DNA from: Nymphaea colorata
Lineage: Eukaryota; Streptophyta; Magnoliopsida; Nymphaeales; Nymphaeaceae
DNA length: 64,000 nucleotides
NCBI RefSeq assembly: GCF_008831285.2
Contig: NC_045141.1
Coordinates: 24,599,315-24,663,314, forward strand
Reading direction: 5' to 3'
Positions 20,645-33,800 of the stretch are shown one piece after another; positions within the stretch are counted from its first letter, which is position 1, and each line of letters begins with the position of its first letter. Under the pieces are notes generated by a model, which saw only the letters and a list, made by a program, of their open reading frames with translations, was not told the origin of the DNA and did not search any database. Made by a program: the position numbers and the translations under genes.

Positions 20645-23480
20645 TTCGCCTTCATCGATACACGTTGGGGAAGATCCATCTTTTATCCAGGGATCATGTT
20701 CATTTCAATTCATCACGACTAGTCGCTAAGGCCATGTTGCATGAAGATAAAGTTTCTCATGATGTCGAAAAGGGGATATTTTGAGTGAGATATCGAGAGA
20801 CGTGTTCTCCAGAGATGTTCTAGATTTGAACGGGGCAGAGTCACGGACAGCTATGTAAGTTTTCATTTTTTTAGTTCAATTTTACTTTCTCTGTCTAGAA
20901 TTGTGGACAATTTGTACCATTTCTTTTGGAATAACATAGCTTGGTGCGTGTAAAGGTGTTCCAATCGGATCATACCAACTGCCACTGAGTAGAAAGTTGA
21001 TGCTCAAGAGGTGGCAACACTTTATAGATACTAAGTGGACTAAATGTTGACAACGCACACACATAAAATATTGATTCTTTTTTATTTGATTCGTCGCTGT
21101 TGTTGGTGGATGGCAAGGATGCGTTTAGCAAAAAAATGAACAATTAATTAAGCTAAGAGAAAGGATTGCGTGCAAAAATAACTGTTCGGATGATACGAAA
21201 CTCATTCTATTGATTAAGCACATGACCTTGGCGATTAAGTTGCTAACGATTGTAAAAACAACAAATCGATATATGAATCTGGGAAGTTTTGAAGTTAAAT
21301 TTGAACGGTAGACCCGTGAATGGAAGCAATAATTAACCGGCATCTCAGTTGCATGAATTTGGAAAATCAATTTTGAAGAAAAACTGGAATTTGCAGACAA
21401 ATTGTTCAACGTTCTGACTCGCCCCAACCAGGGATCTTTCCCGTGGCCTGACTGGTCGGGGAAGCCCGAGGCAAAGGCAATCAAATTGAGAGTGACAAGG
21501 GCCCGGCCGGCGGGCAGAGTCTGAACAAGCTGACGAGAAAAAGAAAAGGGAAAAAAGGGATAGAGTCGCCGCAGAGAATCGTCAATGAGGGCAGGGCCCG
21601 CCCTGCATGCCCCGTGATTAATAAAAAAGAAACATCTACAGAAAGGCTCCCAAATTTTGAGCTCTTCACAAATACACGCCCAACAATTGAAAGTTTAAGT
21701 TTAAAGGCTTAATATTTATTAGTAATTCTCAAACAGTTGCTTTTAAAACTTAGATTCACCGACTTAGATTCATTCAAAACATGAAACGGTGAGAGGATTT
21801 TCTTATGAAACTTAGATTCATATACTTCTCGTTACCATACGCTCCCCATAAAGAAATCAATGAATGTGAAAGAATGAATCTCCTGCGGAGAGGCAAAACT
21901 ATGATGCAAGCAAGGAGGAAAGGAAAAATTAAGGAGAAGGCAATGCAGCAGCATGGAAACAGGTTGCTATAAAACCTACAACCTCTTCATTTGCTGCATA
22001 TGGATTCAACAAATCCCTTCTTGGATTCAGCTAGACGCCATAAAACTTGAACGGGAGATTCTTGTCTTTGCTATTCTTGGGACTCAGTCAGAGAGAGAGA
22101 GATAGAGCAAAGGAAGAACCAGAACAGTGACAGTGAAAATGAATATAGGTGCTGAACAGTAAGTCTGAAGAAAGGGGATTTGAAAGATGGACTGAAGATT
22201 AGGAATGCTAAACCGAAACGGCATGAATGGCACTCTTCTAACTTCCTTCACCATGTAAAATAATTGAGGGTTTGGCTTCTAATTCAACTGACTTGGCCAT
22301 GGTAAGAAAGCTGGTGCCCTCTGCCTGTTGCATGCTGCCTGGTAGTGGCCACTAGGAGACGGTTGAGTTTAAAAGTGGTACCACTTTACGAAAAAGGCTG
22401 TCTAATTATCTATAGAACAAGCAGTAGTGGAGAAGGTGGAGATCAGGCAAAAACAAGAGTTCAGTCACACATTTTGGCGTTCCCACTTTCCGGCGAAGCT
22501 TTTAAAGTATTCTCCAATTGTCCCTGCAAAAAGCTGATCTGTGACTTGTCATATTGGCTACTGCCATTCGCTCTCTCTCTCTCTCGCATATGGCAATTTT
22601 GCTTAACGTCGGCCAACGTGAGCAAAAAGAGTGAAAAGCCTCAGTGGGCACTCAAAAAGGAAGAGGGAGACGTAGCAAACTCTGAGACGACGAGTTCCAG
22701 TGGCCTCGACAAAGTTTGTCGACCATGTCGACTGCCTCTTGTTCAGAATATCATCCACTGACTGATCTTTCACTCAAGAACATATAGACTGTGCCAATTC
22801 TGATTCCTATTATTATATTCGTTCATCCAGTCCTTATCAACGCCATCCCTCTTTTCTCCTAAAGTACGCTACACTTATCTCTATATTGTACTTTTTTCCA
22901 TCATACAATATATGTTTATCTGTATACTTTAAGATATCGTTGGTTACAAAAAAGAAGAAAGCTGAGAAGGATAGAGGCTCCGCCAATTATTTACTCGCCT
23001 CCAGCAATCATCTTTCTCCGGTACACAGCATCTGGTCGCAGAGACAGAATGAGTTAGTGAGAACGCTTCCAATGTAGTGCCAAAAATTTATAATGGACAT
23101 GTCGGTGCGCTCAACCATTTGTGGACCAGCACTTTCCTGCAGGAAAGTTAAAACGGAAAGGAACAGATGAGCAATCTTTGAAAGAACTTTTCCCCCTATC
23201 TGTCGGAGACACGGAAAATCGTTTGGTTGTGCATTGGAACCACCAAAACCTCAACTACCCAATACGTCTCAAGCCAGACGGCAGCTTCAGTTCCCAATTT
23301 CCGGTTCTGTTCACATCACAAGCAACGCCGTGAAAGATGTTCCGATCATCTCGACCGGCGCCGTGAACGCCGGAAATTGAAAGGAACCCAAAATTTGGAT
23401 TGCTCTAACCATTCTTCTTACGTTAGATGTGTATCTTGCCTCTTTCTTCGTGCTTCCGCGCGATCAGATCGCACGTCATA
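20645..23480. other. Intergenic between UGT93 copies B and C
   Basis: Contains the 3' flank of copy B and the upstream region of copy C. CT/GA-rich patches occur near 22,089 and 22,574. The longest open frame (22,345-22,761, 138 codons) has no recognisable domain. No gene is supported. Confidence 0.5.
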
Positions 23481-23634
23481 CACGTGACTTATTAGACCTC
23501 AAGTTAAGGAAAAGTGGGTGGGTGATACTCCCACATGCCGATTGGATAGTCTGTCTTTACAGACCCATATTGTGGCGTGGGTCCTGTTTTGTCGTGCTCG
23601 TGCCACACGGCCCCAACTTTCTTGGCTTATATAA
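23481..23634 (+). promoter_or_regulatory. Promoter of UGT93 copy C: G-box and TATA box
   Basis: CACGTG at 23,481-23,486 and TATATAA at 23,628-23,634, the latter 80 bp upstream of the start codon. Copies B and C both pair a G-box with a TATATAA element, though the spacing differs. Confidence 0.65.
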
Positions 23635-23653
23635 ACGCCAGGAACCAGCAGCC

Positions 23654-23710
23654 ATGGACGCCATACCAGGCACCAGCCTCCCTCCCTCTAGTCAATTAGC
23701 TAATTCATAA
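23654..23710 (+). other. Possible upstream ORF of UGT93 copy C (18 codons)
   Basis: An ATG at 23,654 opens an 18-codon frame (MDAIPGTSLPPSSQLANS) that stops at 23,710, three bases before the main ATG at 23,714. It would be in the leader only if transcription starts upstream of 23,654, about 20 bp after the TATA box, which is borderline. If included it could lower translation of the main frame. Confidence 0.3.
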
Positions 23711-23713
23711 ACG

Positions 23714-25099
23714 ATGTGCCGCGTCAGTGATGCGCCGGTGGTGGTGCTGATGCTCCCTTTCCCTGCACAGGGCCACCTGACCCCTCTCCTCCATTTTTCC
23801 CGTCTCCTCGCCCTCCGCCGCCTTCCCGTCGTCTTCCTCGGCTCCTCCGCCCATAACCGGCAAGCCAAGCTCCGGCTGCAGGGCTGGAACCTGACTTCCT
23901 TCCCTTCCATCTCCTTCCACGACCTCCCCCTCCCCCCGTGCCCCGTACCAGACCCGGACCCCGAGTCGGCCATCAAGTTCCCCGCCCACCTCCAGCCAAT
24001 CTTCGACGCCTCGGACCGCCTCCGAGACCCGCTGGACCAGCTGCTGGCCCCGCTCTCGGCGTCGTCCCGGCGCGTCGTCGTCGTGCACGACCCGCTTATG
24101 TCCTTCGCCGCGGAACTCGGGACCAAGTACCCCAACGTTGAGGCCTTCGCCTTCAGGTGCATCAGCGCCTTCTCCTCGCTTTCCTTCCAACTGAACCAGC
24201 AGAGGGATCCGAAACCGGTCAGACAGGGTCTGCATCTGGTCTCGCCCAAGGGCTGCTTCACCAAAGAGTTCCTCGAGTTCGTCCACCGCCGCCACCACGG
24301 CGTCCGACTGACGAAAGGAGAAATCTTCAACACCTTCCATGGGATCGAAGGAGAGTTCACGGAGAAGCTCTCGACTCTGCCGCAGTACAAGGACCGAAGG
24401 GTATGGGGCATTGGACCCATTATGCCGCTCCAATTGGAAAAGCGTTCGGACCCGAAATCGAAGCTGTTCCACTGGCTGGACAAGCAACCCGACGGATCCG
24501 TTCTTTACGTCTCGTTCGGATCGAACTCGTCCCTGTCCTCCGCTCAGATCTCCGAGCTAGCCGCCGGCCTTGAGCGCAGCGGTCAGAGGTTCTTGTGGGT
24601 GCTTCGAGCCCCGGACCGGGGGGACATTTTTAAGAAGGGAACCGATCCGGAGATCCGCCTGCCGGAGGGGTTCGAGCAGCGAGTCTCCGGGACGGGCCTC
24701 GTGGTGAGAGGCTGGGTTCCTCAACTTGAGATACTGAGCCATGGTGCGGTGGGTGGGTTCCTTAGCCACTGTGGGTGGAACTCTTGCATGGAGAGCCTGA
24801 GCCTGGGTGTGCCTCTGGCAACTTGGCCGCTGCACTCGGACCAGCCGGCGAACGCGCAGCTGATGACTGAGGTGTTGAAGGTGGGGGTGGTGGTCTCGGA
24901 GTGGGGCGCAGCCGAGGAGGTGCTGCCGGCGGAGAAGATCGAGAGATCGGTCAGGCAGCTTATGGTGCCCACGAATGAGAGTTTGGATGTACGGAAGAGG
25001 TCCGCAGAGCTGCGGGAAGCAGCACGGCACGCCTGGGCTCGAGGCGGCTCGTCCCGCACAGCCTTAGACTCGTTCGTGGATTTGATAACTAGACCATAG
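23714..25099 (+). CDS. UGT93-type UDP-glycosyltransferase, copy C (zeatin O-glucosyltransferase-like)
   Basis: A complete intronless 461-aa paralogue of copy B, 3.1 kb downstream in the same orientation. His21 (PFPAQGH) and the VHDPL Asp (about residue 126) are kept. The PSPG box spans residues 334-377 and differs from copies A and B by WVPQ instead of WAPQ, while HCGWNS and the terminal HSDQ are unchanged. Most differences from copy B lie in the middle (residues 185-240) and the C-terminal 60 residues, where acceptor specificity and domain packing are often set. It is expected to glucosylate small hydroxylated acceptors, cytokinins being the family precedent. The stop is TAG at 25,097-25,099. 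High GC content is shared with the other copies. Confidence 0.95.
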   Translation: MCRVSDAPVVVLMLPFPAQGHLTPLLHFSRLLALRRLPVVFLGSSAHNRQAKLRLQGWNLTSFPSISFHDLPLPPCPVPDPDPESAIKFPAHLQPIFDASDRLRDPLDQLLAPLSASSRRVVVVHDPLMSFAAELGTKYPNVEAFAFRCISAFSSLSFQLNQQRDPKPVRQGLHLVSPKGCFTKEFLEFVHRRHHGVRLTKGEIFNTFHGIEGEFTEKLSTLPQYKDRRVWGIGPIMPLQLEKRSDPKSKLFHWLDKQPDGSVLYVSFGSNSSLSSAQISELAAGLERSGQRFLWVLRAPDRGDIFKKGTDPEIRLPEGFEQRVSGTGLVVRGWVPQLEILSHGAVGGFLSHCGWNSCMESLSLGVPLATWPLHSDQPANAQLMTEVLKVGVVVSEWGAAEEVLPAEKIERSVRQLMVPTNESLDVRKRSAELREAARHAWARGGSSRTALDSFVDLITRP

Positions 25100-27780
25100 G
25101 GTTTTGTGATCATGTCCCCATATGATGATGCAAATTTATCGACTTGAAATAATTAACAAGATTATCGCCTCCCCGCTGGATCAATCATATTATGTGAACA
25201 CTTCAAATCTCTTTGAGAGCTTGGTGTTCTAAAATTTATTAGCATCAACCATGCATGCCCTTATTTTTTTGTAATTGAAAAGGGCACCCAACTTTTCAAT
25301 ATTGTTAAAACCGCACTTAAATCCTTTGGCTAACTAAAAACCAGATATATTATATCTTTACTTCTTTGAAACTCAAGTGTTCAATAGGTAAAATATTTTT
25401 ATCATTTGACCCACTACAAGTTTACATGAAAAATATAGTAAACGGTTTACAGTAAGGTTTCGTTTGGATAACTTTCTAACATTAAGTTTGGGAAGAAAAA
25501 AACCATTTGACTACTTTAGAGATTAATAAAGCATGCTAATTGTCTCAATGGGCATAGCATAACTGATCGATTTGAGTGAGATCTTGTTTATGTGTCGTCA
25601 GGATGATTTCAATGGGTGTAAGCATTTTTAGATCTCGAGAGTCGGTTTAGTTTAGTTTTCCAAGAGTTGCTTTCGATGAAGGGTGCAAAATTTAGGTTTT
25701 TTTTTATTATCTCAAAATATTTGGGTGTGATTTTTAATTAGTTTTGATATTTTTCATCTCGATTGAGGAGAGGGTGTCACGTCTATGCACAACCTTTTAA
25801 GGTATATCAATTGTACTTCTGACCCACTTGCATTGGGTCCCATACATAAATGTATACAAGCCTATACATATAAGCAGGTTCATCGATCTAGTTCTTAGCC
25901 ACAAGGGGTGGTGAAGGCCGGTGAACCTACTTTCCCTGGCGCAAAGGAAAATTTATGTTTATGGAACTCAAGCTAAAAGTCCAACCAGTCTGGCCCAGAA
26001 CCATTTTCCCCAACTGTGGGGATTTAAAACAATCAGCAGTTTCACACTAGAGAAAAAGAAAAAAAGTATATAAATTAATTAAGTGCTGCTTCAATCGATG
26101 TCTTTCACGTGTGAATGACAAGAAATTTGGTTCTAGACGCAACCGACCTCCTTTTTTGTGTCAGTCGAATAATTCTAACCATTTCGGATCTTAGCTTCGC
26201 TCAAACATACATAGTGTTCAAATCATATATAGAATTATGAGTGGTTCTTAACTTAGTAGAGCATGTATTAGACACAGAACCTACTTTTCAACCATCAAAA
26301 TGAGATCAAAAACTTATTTGCAATAACAAAGAATGTTTTTAACATTAGATGTTCACTCTATTGATGCTTATAGTTCCAATTGAGTTTGGTAATTGGTTAT
26401 CTAAATAACTCAAGTGCGGTCAAACGGAATCGATGGAATAAGTAGATGCATCGAATAATCGAGGCAGGTGCAAAGTCAGCACGAAAGATGATCGAGGAAT
26501 AAGACCAAAGCACGCACTTACCTCATGAAGATTTTTCAACGCCACTTTTATCACGACAAAGCACAAGAACAAGGAATTTAGCGGGATTATGGCATGAGAT
26601 TCCAACCCCAAAGCAGTGATGTTTCAAAAGGAAAAGAGAATGATTCGCTTTTCTCATGACCAAATTGATTCAACATTGGCGGTAATTAGCATCAATCAAA
26701 AGGTTAATTTTCAAAGGAAAGTTAGGGAACCATCTTTTTGAAGCTCAATAATGATCATTGTGATTTCATGGCTATCATATAAATCTTTCTTTTTCTCCAT
26801 CGGATGTCCACATCCAATACCATCAGTTTGGCAAATGGAACGGTATGTAATTGTTCTATAAAAAAGTGTTGTCCGCCATAACTTTTAAGACAGATTCATG
26901 GTACAGTTTGTAACAGTTTCATTTGCCAAACAGACCCTCGTCGTTCAGTATTAACTATTATTGGAAAGTAACTTTTTTTTTGTTAGATTTGTTAAAATTT
27001 GTATTAAGTGAGAATTTCTGTTCCCCAAATCAGCTGGCACCGAACTTCTACTCCCATTGAATTTTTTTAGTGTTTAAAATAAGTACAATAATTAGTGAGA
27101 AAGTGAGATTATTTACATTAGTACTTTAGAAAATGAATCAAAATGATTCAGCACTTTTCAAGCACAAGTTTTCAGTATTTGTGAGGATGGTTTGTGAACT
27201 TGCGGCTGTGCAGAAAATCAAGATTTAACTCGTCATTAGAACTCTCAAACCCAAGTTTCAAGCCACACCAAAACAATAATTAGGTTTTTCTTCGGCTCTT
27301 TTTCGTGTTCGCAAGTACTCAAGTACGAGCTTTTGTGAACTTGTGGCTGTGCGTCGCTTCACTTCACGACAGTACTTGAGAGGCGAGAAAAGTTTTCCAT
27401 CAAGTCGTGGGACCGGCACTTCCTCTCAAACGGTACAAGTTGATCGTGACCACATGTGGTCACCGGGGGGGCAGATGTCATTAAATCTATCTGACCAACC
27501 ACAAAAAGGTAAGATGGGGCCGGGCCCCTCATTCAAAACCTTCAACTTCTTCATCAAGGTCAGCGGTTCCATCCCTGTCAAGCGCGGGTGCTAGCTTTGG
27601 GGTTTTATGCACCAAGCCAGTGATTAGACTCCTTTAACTTAGATGTGGTGTCCCTGAGTCAAATATAAAATAGAGTTACAAGTAGCGAGAAGGAGTCATT
27701 TGTTAACATGGGTTTTGTGTCCGTGTTTTATGAATTTGTCCTAAAGATTCAGTAACATCTGCTTTAATTCTTTAGTTTAT

Positions 27781-28137
27781 TTAGTCCAGCGTAACGAATC
27801 AGTCTTGACTATTTTGTCCATTGATGAAAATCTTGGGGATTCGACAAACGATGGATGGATAACCTCTGTTATCACCATTAACCTTGGTTTTCAACATGTA
27901 TAATTTGATGAAGAAGGCTGCCAAAGATTGATGTAGATTTATAAAACACAGTCTCCACGTGCTTTAAAACTCGCAACATGAACTACTTTTTGGTACGACA
28001 CCTGTGATAGTTTGCTAGCCATCTCATCATTTTTAATCCAGCGTAAACAAAATCATAGTCTTGATTTTGATCTTTGATTTTGTCACTATCAGTCTTGGTT
28101 TTCAATATCTATCATTCGATGAAGAAGGCTGCCAAAC
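27781..28137. repeat. Two diverged direct repeats
   Basis: Block 27,781-27,925 and block 28,034-28,137 share, in order, TTAgTCCAGCGTAA, AGTCTTGA-TTTTG, CTTGGTTTTCAA-AT and GATGAAGAAGGCTGCCAAA. The offset is about 220-250 bp. It is an old local duplication with no evident coding function. Confidence 0.65.
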
Positions 28138-29643
28138 TTGTTCAAAATAGTATCTCTTGCTGATGGTCCCCTAGTAAGGCCATTCCTTGCTACTTAAGAG
28201 AGCATTTGACAAGAAGAAAATTGTATAAATAGAACACACAATTCAAGAACTCTTATGTTCTTGTTTTATGAAAGATGAAGCGATCATAGACGTTGTTTCT
28301 AAATTTATCAATCAAAAGTTGGATATAATCATGCTAAGTATATAGAACCATGTGTTCTGTGAATGTGATGTCCTTAACATGTGCCCACTAAGATTCATGC
28401 ACTTCATGAATTGGCCGATCTTTTGATTACAACAGGGTTTTGGCCAGGTTGGTATACCTAAAACCAGTGCAAATCTCATCGTGGTAGAATAATTTTGGTT
28501 TGGAGAACTTGACCAAGTTAAATAAGCTTCCGACCTGTTTTTGTTATGTCAAGGGCAGTGACTTACAGGAAACTGTATCAAAAATCTAAACTTCAGACGT
28601 GCCAATAAACGTGCAAATATGATTGATTCAACAGATTACATGGTGAAAGGAACCAATTTAGATGAAGTATCTAGGTTAACTAATACTAACACACACAAGG
28701 CGAGCCCTAATTGGATACAGCAAATAGTTAGATCCATCTTCATTCCCAAGATATTTGTGATGTAAATGTATGCAATAACCTTTCCAGAGCAACTGAGAGA
28801 GATTTTTGCGGATACTGACATCTTGACCTTGGTGAGTGGACTCAAACAGGTAACTTATTAGTGTCATTAATTTGATGGGATATCAATAATTTAAACTGAG
28901 GACATAGTTTCTTTTGTCTGGGCAATATGATTTTGAACATTCTTTCTATGGAGGAGGTGCAGCCACAGAGACATGCAAAATGTTGTGCCACATGGGCGCG
29001 GTCTGTGGTGAAGGACGGCATACGGCAGATGCGATGGCGTCGTGCCACATCTACCGCCCCTTCAAATGGAGCACATGAGCAATGAGGCAGGCAGAGAGGT
29101 CGCTGTTGGACAGGAGGGCATGGAGGATGCTGCCGACGGCTGAATGAGAGGGGTGACGGAGGCTAAGATGAAAGAAGCACGGAGGATGAACCAGAGGGTA
29201 GGGACGTCCAAGCTAGCTTATTATTTCTCGGGCGATGCACAAAGGGGTCGCAAACACAGATTGGCGTGGAAGAAGGAAGCATGGAGAATGAACCGGAGCC
29301 TGGGACGTCGAGGAGGGAATGACTGGTGGTTCACGATGAGTCGCAGCGGAGGATGATGTTGGCTAGCTTGACAAAGGGCCTAAAGTGACCATGTGCCAGG
29401 AACAGAAATAATAAGCATTAGTAGGTGTCCCATCTTTGCCCGAGAAGAAGAAGAAGATTTTACACAGGAGAGGGCATGGCCGTATGGGTATGAGGAAAGC
29501 AATGTATAACATGACCAAAGTGCGATTTTATAGTCAAGATGATAAAACTGACCAGGTAAAACAAAAGTTTCATACCATATAATTATGGTGGTACAGATTA
29601 AAATGCCACAGCTGACCTGAACTTAAATTAACATCAGTGTTCC

Positions 29644-29870
29644 CAGTGTTGGTATACGCACAATTATGGCTGATACTGACGGGCATTGGTCTATATCAGC
29701 CCATTTCCGTTCATTCCCATTTGCCTATTCAAAAACAATAAAAGATAATCCAGCAAACAAATAATACCTTCCCAACAACCTGCATTGGCTCAATAGCGGG
29801 GCCCCGCTATAAGCCGATACAGTGCATATGGCTATATCGGCCAATAAGAAGCGATATATAGACAACACTG
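29644..29870. mobile_element. MITE-like element with CAGTGTTG ends
   Basis: CAGTGTTGGTATA at the left end mirrors TATAGACAACACTG at the right end. The inner part contains a GC-rich palindrome GGGGCCCC and paired GCCGATA / TATCGGCC words. A diverged relative may lie in intron 1 of the beta-adaptin gene (about 60,181-60,380). No clear target duplication was found. Confidence 0.45.
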
Positions 29871-30010
29871 GTTTGTATGGTTCTCAACGAGCTCTTCAGC
29901 ACGACTTTTTGGCACTGTGAAAGCTTAAGATGTATACAAGATAAATACATATAAATAATGTTTAAACATTATAAATGCAACGAAAAACCAAGCGTGACAA
30001 TGTAGATGTA

Positions 30011-30125
30011 AGCAGTAAATACGATTAGTTCATCTCAAGTTGGTTCATTTTTCAAGATTCACTACTGACATGGAAGCAGTAAATACGACAAGTTTATCTC
30101 AAGCTGCTTCAGTTTTCAAGATTCA
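30011..30125. repeat. Tandem duplication, period 64 bp
   Basis: AGCAGTAAATACGA at 30,011 recurs at 30,075, followed in both by TCATCTCAAG-like and TTTTCAAGATTCA strings. There are two units. Confidence 0.75.
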
Positions 30126-30890
30126 GTCTAACACAGTTTGAGTTGTCACAAATATCATTTCTGGGTATGAACAACAAGGTTGTTTCAGGTATAATACAAC
30201 AGAGTTGTTTTTTTAGACAAACAACAAGAAAATCTCAGCAAAAATAAAAATCTCATAACTAAATAATGTAAAAAACACAAAAAGTAGCAAAGATATGAAG
30301 AAAACGGAACAAAACAACAAAAGGAAAAAAAACACAAAAATATGTGTTCTTTCATGTTTTTGTTCATTTTGGCATTTCTTTTGGCTGACCAGTTTTTAAC
30401 GTGTTTTTGTAGGTTTTTTCAAATAAAACATGCTTTATGTTACAATGGTGCCTTATATCAACTCAATTTTTATTTAACTGCTAGAAATGATGATTACATC
30501 CAATTTCTTTTTCTCTTTCGAGAGAGCAATGCCAAGTTTGCAGTACAAACTAGGCAATAAGTAATAATCTCAAAAGGATTCCACAGCATAAACGGTCGTT
30601 TGAAGCATCAATAATTTTTAAGAAAAGGGCAAGATTTGTCTAACTGGTTTTAAGATGAAAATATCTTGTCCAAACATGGACGGTAAAACAATTATGAGAA
30701 CTTGAGCCACTGACTTTGATAAAAAGGATCTCTTATTTTGGAAGCGCAATCTTCCATAGATTACATAAGAAGATAATTCTGTAACATTTATTTATTGACC
30801 TCTCAATTCTCACTGCTTATAGACGAAAAGTACATATTCCAGGGCAGTTCAGAGCATGCCAGCACAAGGAATTAGGCAATTAGCATATGT

Positions 30891-33800
30891 TCAAGGACAA
30901 TTTAGATCAGGTTTGACCTTAACCCGTGAAATTACAGTGCGCTTGTCAAGGCCATGCAGGGAGTCAATCAAGTGCATGCGCAATGAAGCAGGTCCACAAG
31001 CCTTCTCCATCCCAAGTTCACTTGCCACACCAAATACAGAGAGTGCTGCTGTAGTGGCATCCAAAGCGCGCTCAGGATCTATCGCAACAAAAGCAGCAAT
31101 AATAGCTGTGACTGCACACCCTGTTGCTGTGATACGCTGCAACATTGCAACTCCATTGCATGCACCAACCACCTGCCATCCATCTGTGATGATGTCTACA
31201 GACCCGGAAACGGCAACTATGGCACCACATGTTTGAGCCAAGCGTTTGGCTGCCTCTATTGCCTCTATTGATTTGTGGGTGCCATCTGTCCCCTTGAGAG
31301 GAATAAGCAGAGGACAACAATTAGCATCAATTATTTAGCAATAACAGACAGAATGTAACAGCAGCAACATATCAGGTATAGACATGGAAAAGGCACTTTT
31401 GGAAGGGAAAATAGTGAATTTTGATTCACAAAGATGCAGATGAATTAGGTCATAGACAAGTAAAAATTTCAGTGGGACTGGTGTTCATTAAGAGGTGTAA
31501 GTTTATTCATCCAGTCGAGGTAAATTATTGGATGGTCAACATGCTTATGCCCTCTGCAAGAGACACTTATCAAAACACCCTGGGTAGGCACTAGGCAGAG
31601 CAAGGTTGCCCGAAATCACAAAGACTTTACCCTACTTGAGGACTAAGAATTGACTTTGACAAAAAGAAGAGAGAAGTAAATAGCAAATGTTCAATTATTT
31701 CTTAAAGTTGACGATTTTACTAAATTTAGGTCTAACAGAAGTACTAAAAGCCTAAAATACAGGCGTTTCCGAGCAGAAACTTGAAACAAATAGCCTACAA
31801 CAGTAGACGTGAGGAAGTGCAAAAGAGGAAGCATGTATGCAGCCATCCTATAAGATAACAACCCCTATATTATTGGACAAAGATTTGGAAAGAATAATAT
31901 AGATTTGGCAAATTTAGACAGTTCAATTTCCCTTAAATTAGGTCGCTAGATGATATGGAGATACAATCATGATAGGAGTTGACTTCTGACATTAGGACCC
32001 AATTTAATATGAGTACACAAAGTAGGTTTTAGAAATGGAGGCTGGAACTATGTCCATTTAGTGAGATATCAAGAGGGTGATAGACGTGCCAAGTTTGTCT
32101 TCTTTGTGCTGTATCTGTTCGATGACTTTTTCACCTATCTAACCATTCGTCATATGTTGAGCTTCAACTGACAAGCTTCGGCATTTGGCACCACTCTTTA
32201 TCAGTCAACTAGCTTAATGTGGATGAAATATATGCACACTAATCTGTAAAGTGAAGAACAAAATAAAATGACAGAATTTTACAGTTCGTATGGCTGATAC
32301 ATGATCACAATCAGGGCCGAAAATTCAGTCTTTTTTCCTATCCAAGAAGAGCTATGCAACGTTCCAGTACAATTTCCTCATCAATGAGGTGAGGTTATAA
32401 CATGAAAGCAAGAGGCGGCCCATCTAATTTAGTCAAAACAAAGTCATGGAGTCATGGTTGAATACTACAAAGAAGAACAACATGAATGACCTAGGAAATC
32501 GCTAGGGATATCTGAAATGTTTCAAACTGTTGTAAGGTCATCATCCTCAATCCTCAGGTTTCTAGAAACAGAGCTCTAGATTGCCCAAAACAGAGGTGGG
32601 AAGGAAGCAAGATCCTAACAGGACGAGATCACAAGATTTTGCTTCTTAGGAAACGTGTGGGGAAAGCCCTCGGAAGGTTTAGAAGAATGAGATTAAAACT
32701 AAGCCAGTTTTGCAGCGCTCTGACTATGTGTTCATATAACCAACCAAATCTGAATAAAACATAACGACACTATATTCAAACAGAGACAAAAAATAAAAGG
32801 AAAGGGAGAAAAAGAACAAATGAAACAGACAAAACGAAACACAAACTAATTTTCCTAGTACCATAATCCAAGTAAAGCCGTCGCTTAGCTACCGTAAAAA
32901 GTACGTAAAAGCGTTCTGGCCTGTAAATCAAAGAACGTCAAATAGACGGCAGCCGTCAAATATCTACAAAAATGACTAGGCAGCCGAGTAGGCACCAGTT
33001 CATGCAGGAGAAAATCGAACTTATTCAAGTTTGTTTTGCAATACGCAGGTTCTTCCCTCCAACTTCTTTCAATTTGGAACATATCACCCTCCGAAGCTGT
33101 TCTCGAGATCCTACATGAACAGGCTCAATTATAGTTTGTTAGTTTTGTTGGTTTCTTCTATTGTGATTCCTGAGGCCAATATGTTACGCTTCTCTGCATG
33201 GTTTTGCTCCAACGGCTCCCAGGTAGAAACATTTTCCTTTGAAATTGTTCCACTTTCAGTTCAAATCAACGGAAAATAGCATACTTCCCCAATTCCACTT
33301 AATATCGCTACCATTGCTTTCCAAATTGGTAGTTTCCTCAAACAGATAAAAGACCCCCAAAAAAAAACTCTAAATAGAAAATGCCTCTGACGTGAACGGT
33401 GATAGTGGCCCACTAAGAACTCGAGAAACATAAACAAAATTGGCCTTTGGACTCCTTTTCCTTTGCCCGTGAAAGAAGTTGCAGACTAAGAATCCAATAT
33501 ATAGTTCCATTTGCTATATTCTATTTTAAGGTTTATCAATATTTTCTAATTGAAAGTTTGAAACATGTGTTTTCTCTTTCATTCACTTACTTTCCCACTA
33601 CTTCCATCCGATAAACTTCATCGACAACAGAAAAGCCCCACAAAAGAAAGAACCTTAAGAACTCGAGCAGAACAAAAAGGAGCGACAAGAACAACTCCTT
33701 TTCACCTTGTTGGGTCCAGCAGAAGCACCGGAGAGAGCGATGATCTCCGAAGCGTTCCCCCGAACGACTGCCGGCCGGAGGTCCAGCAACTCGAGGCAAG

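Larger units (their letters stand above)
25100..30890. other. Long intergenic region, no gene recognised
   Basis: Nearly 5.8 kb without a supportable coding region. It holds a duplicated block (27,781-27,925 and 28,034-28,137), a MITE-like element (29,644-29,870), a 64-bp tandem repeat near 30,011, and scattered short open frames. A relatively G-rich stretch at 29,050-29,360 has a 70-codon frame of no known similarity. Confidence 0.5.

Noticed and set aside
23692-24487. Long minus-strand open frames of 260-263 codons across UGT93 copy C (and 330 codons across copy B)
   Set aside because: They lie opposite clear UGT coding sequence. GC-rich codons of the real frame suppress stops in the antisense frames, and the antisense translations show no domain.
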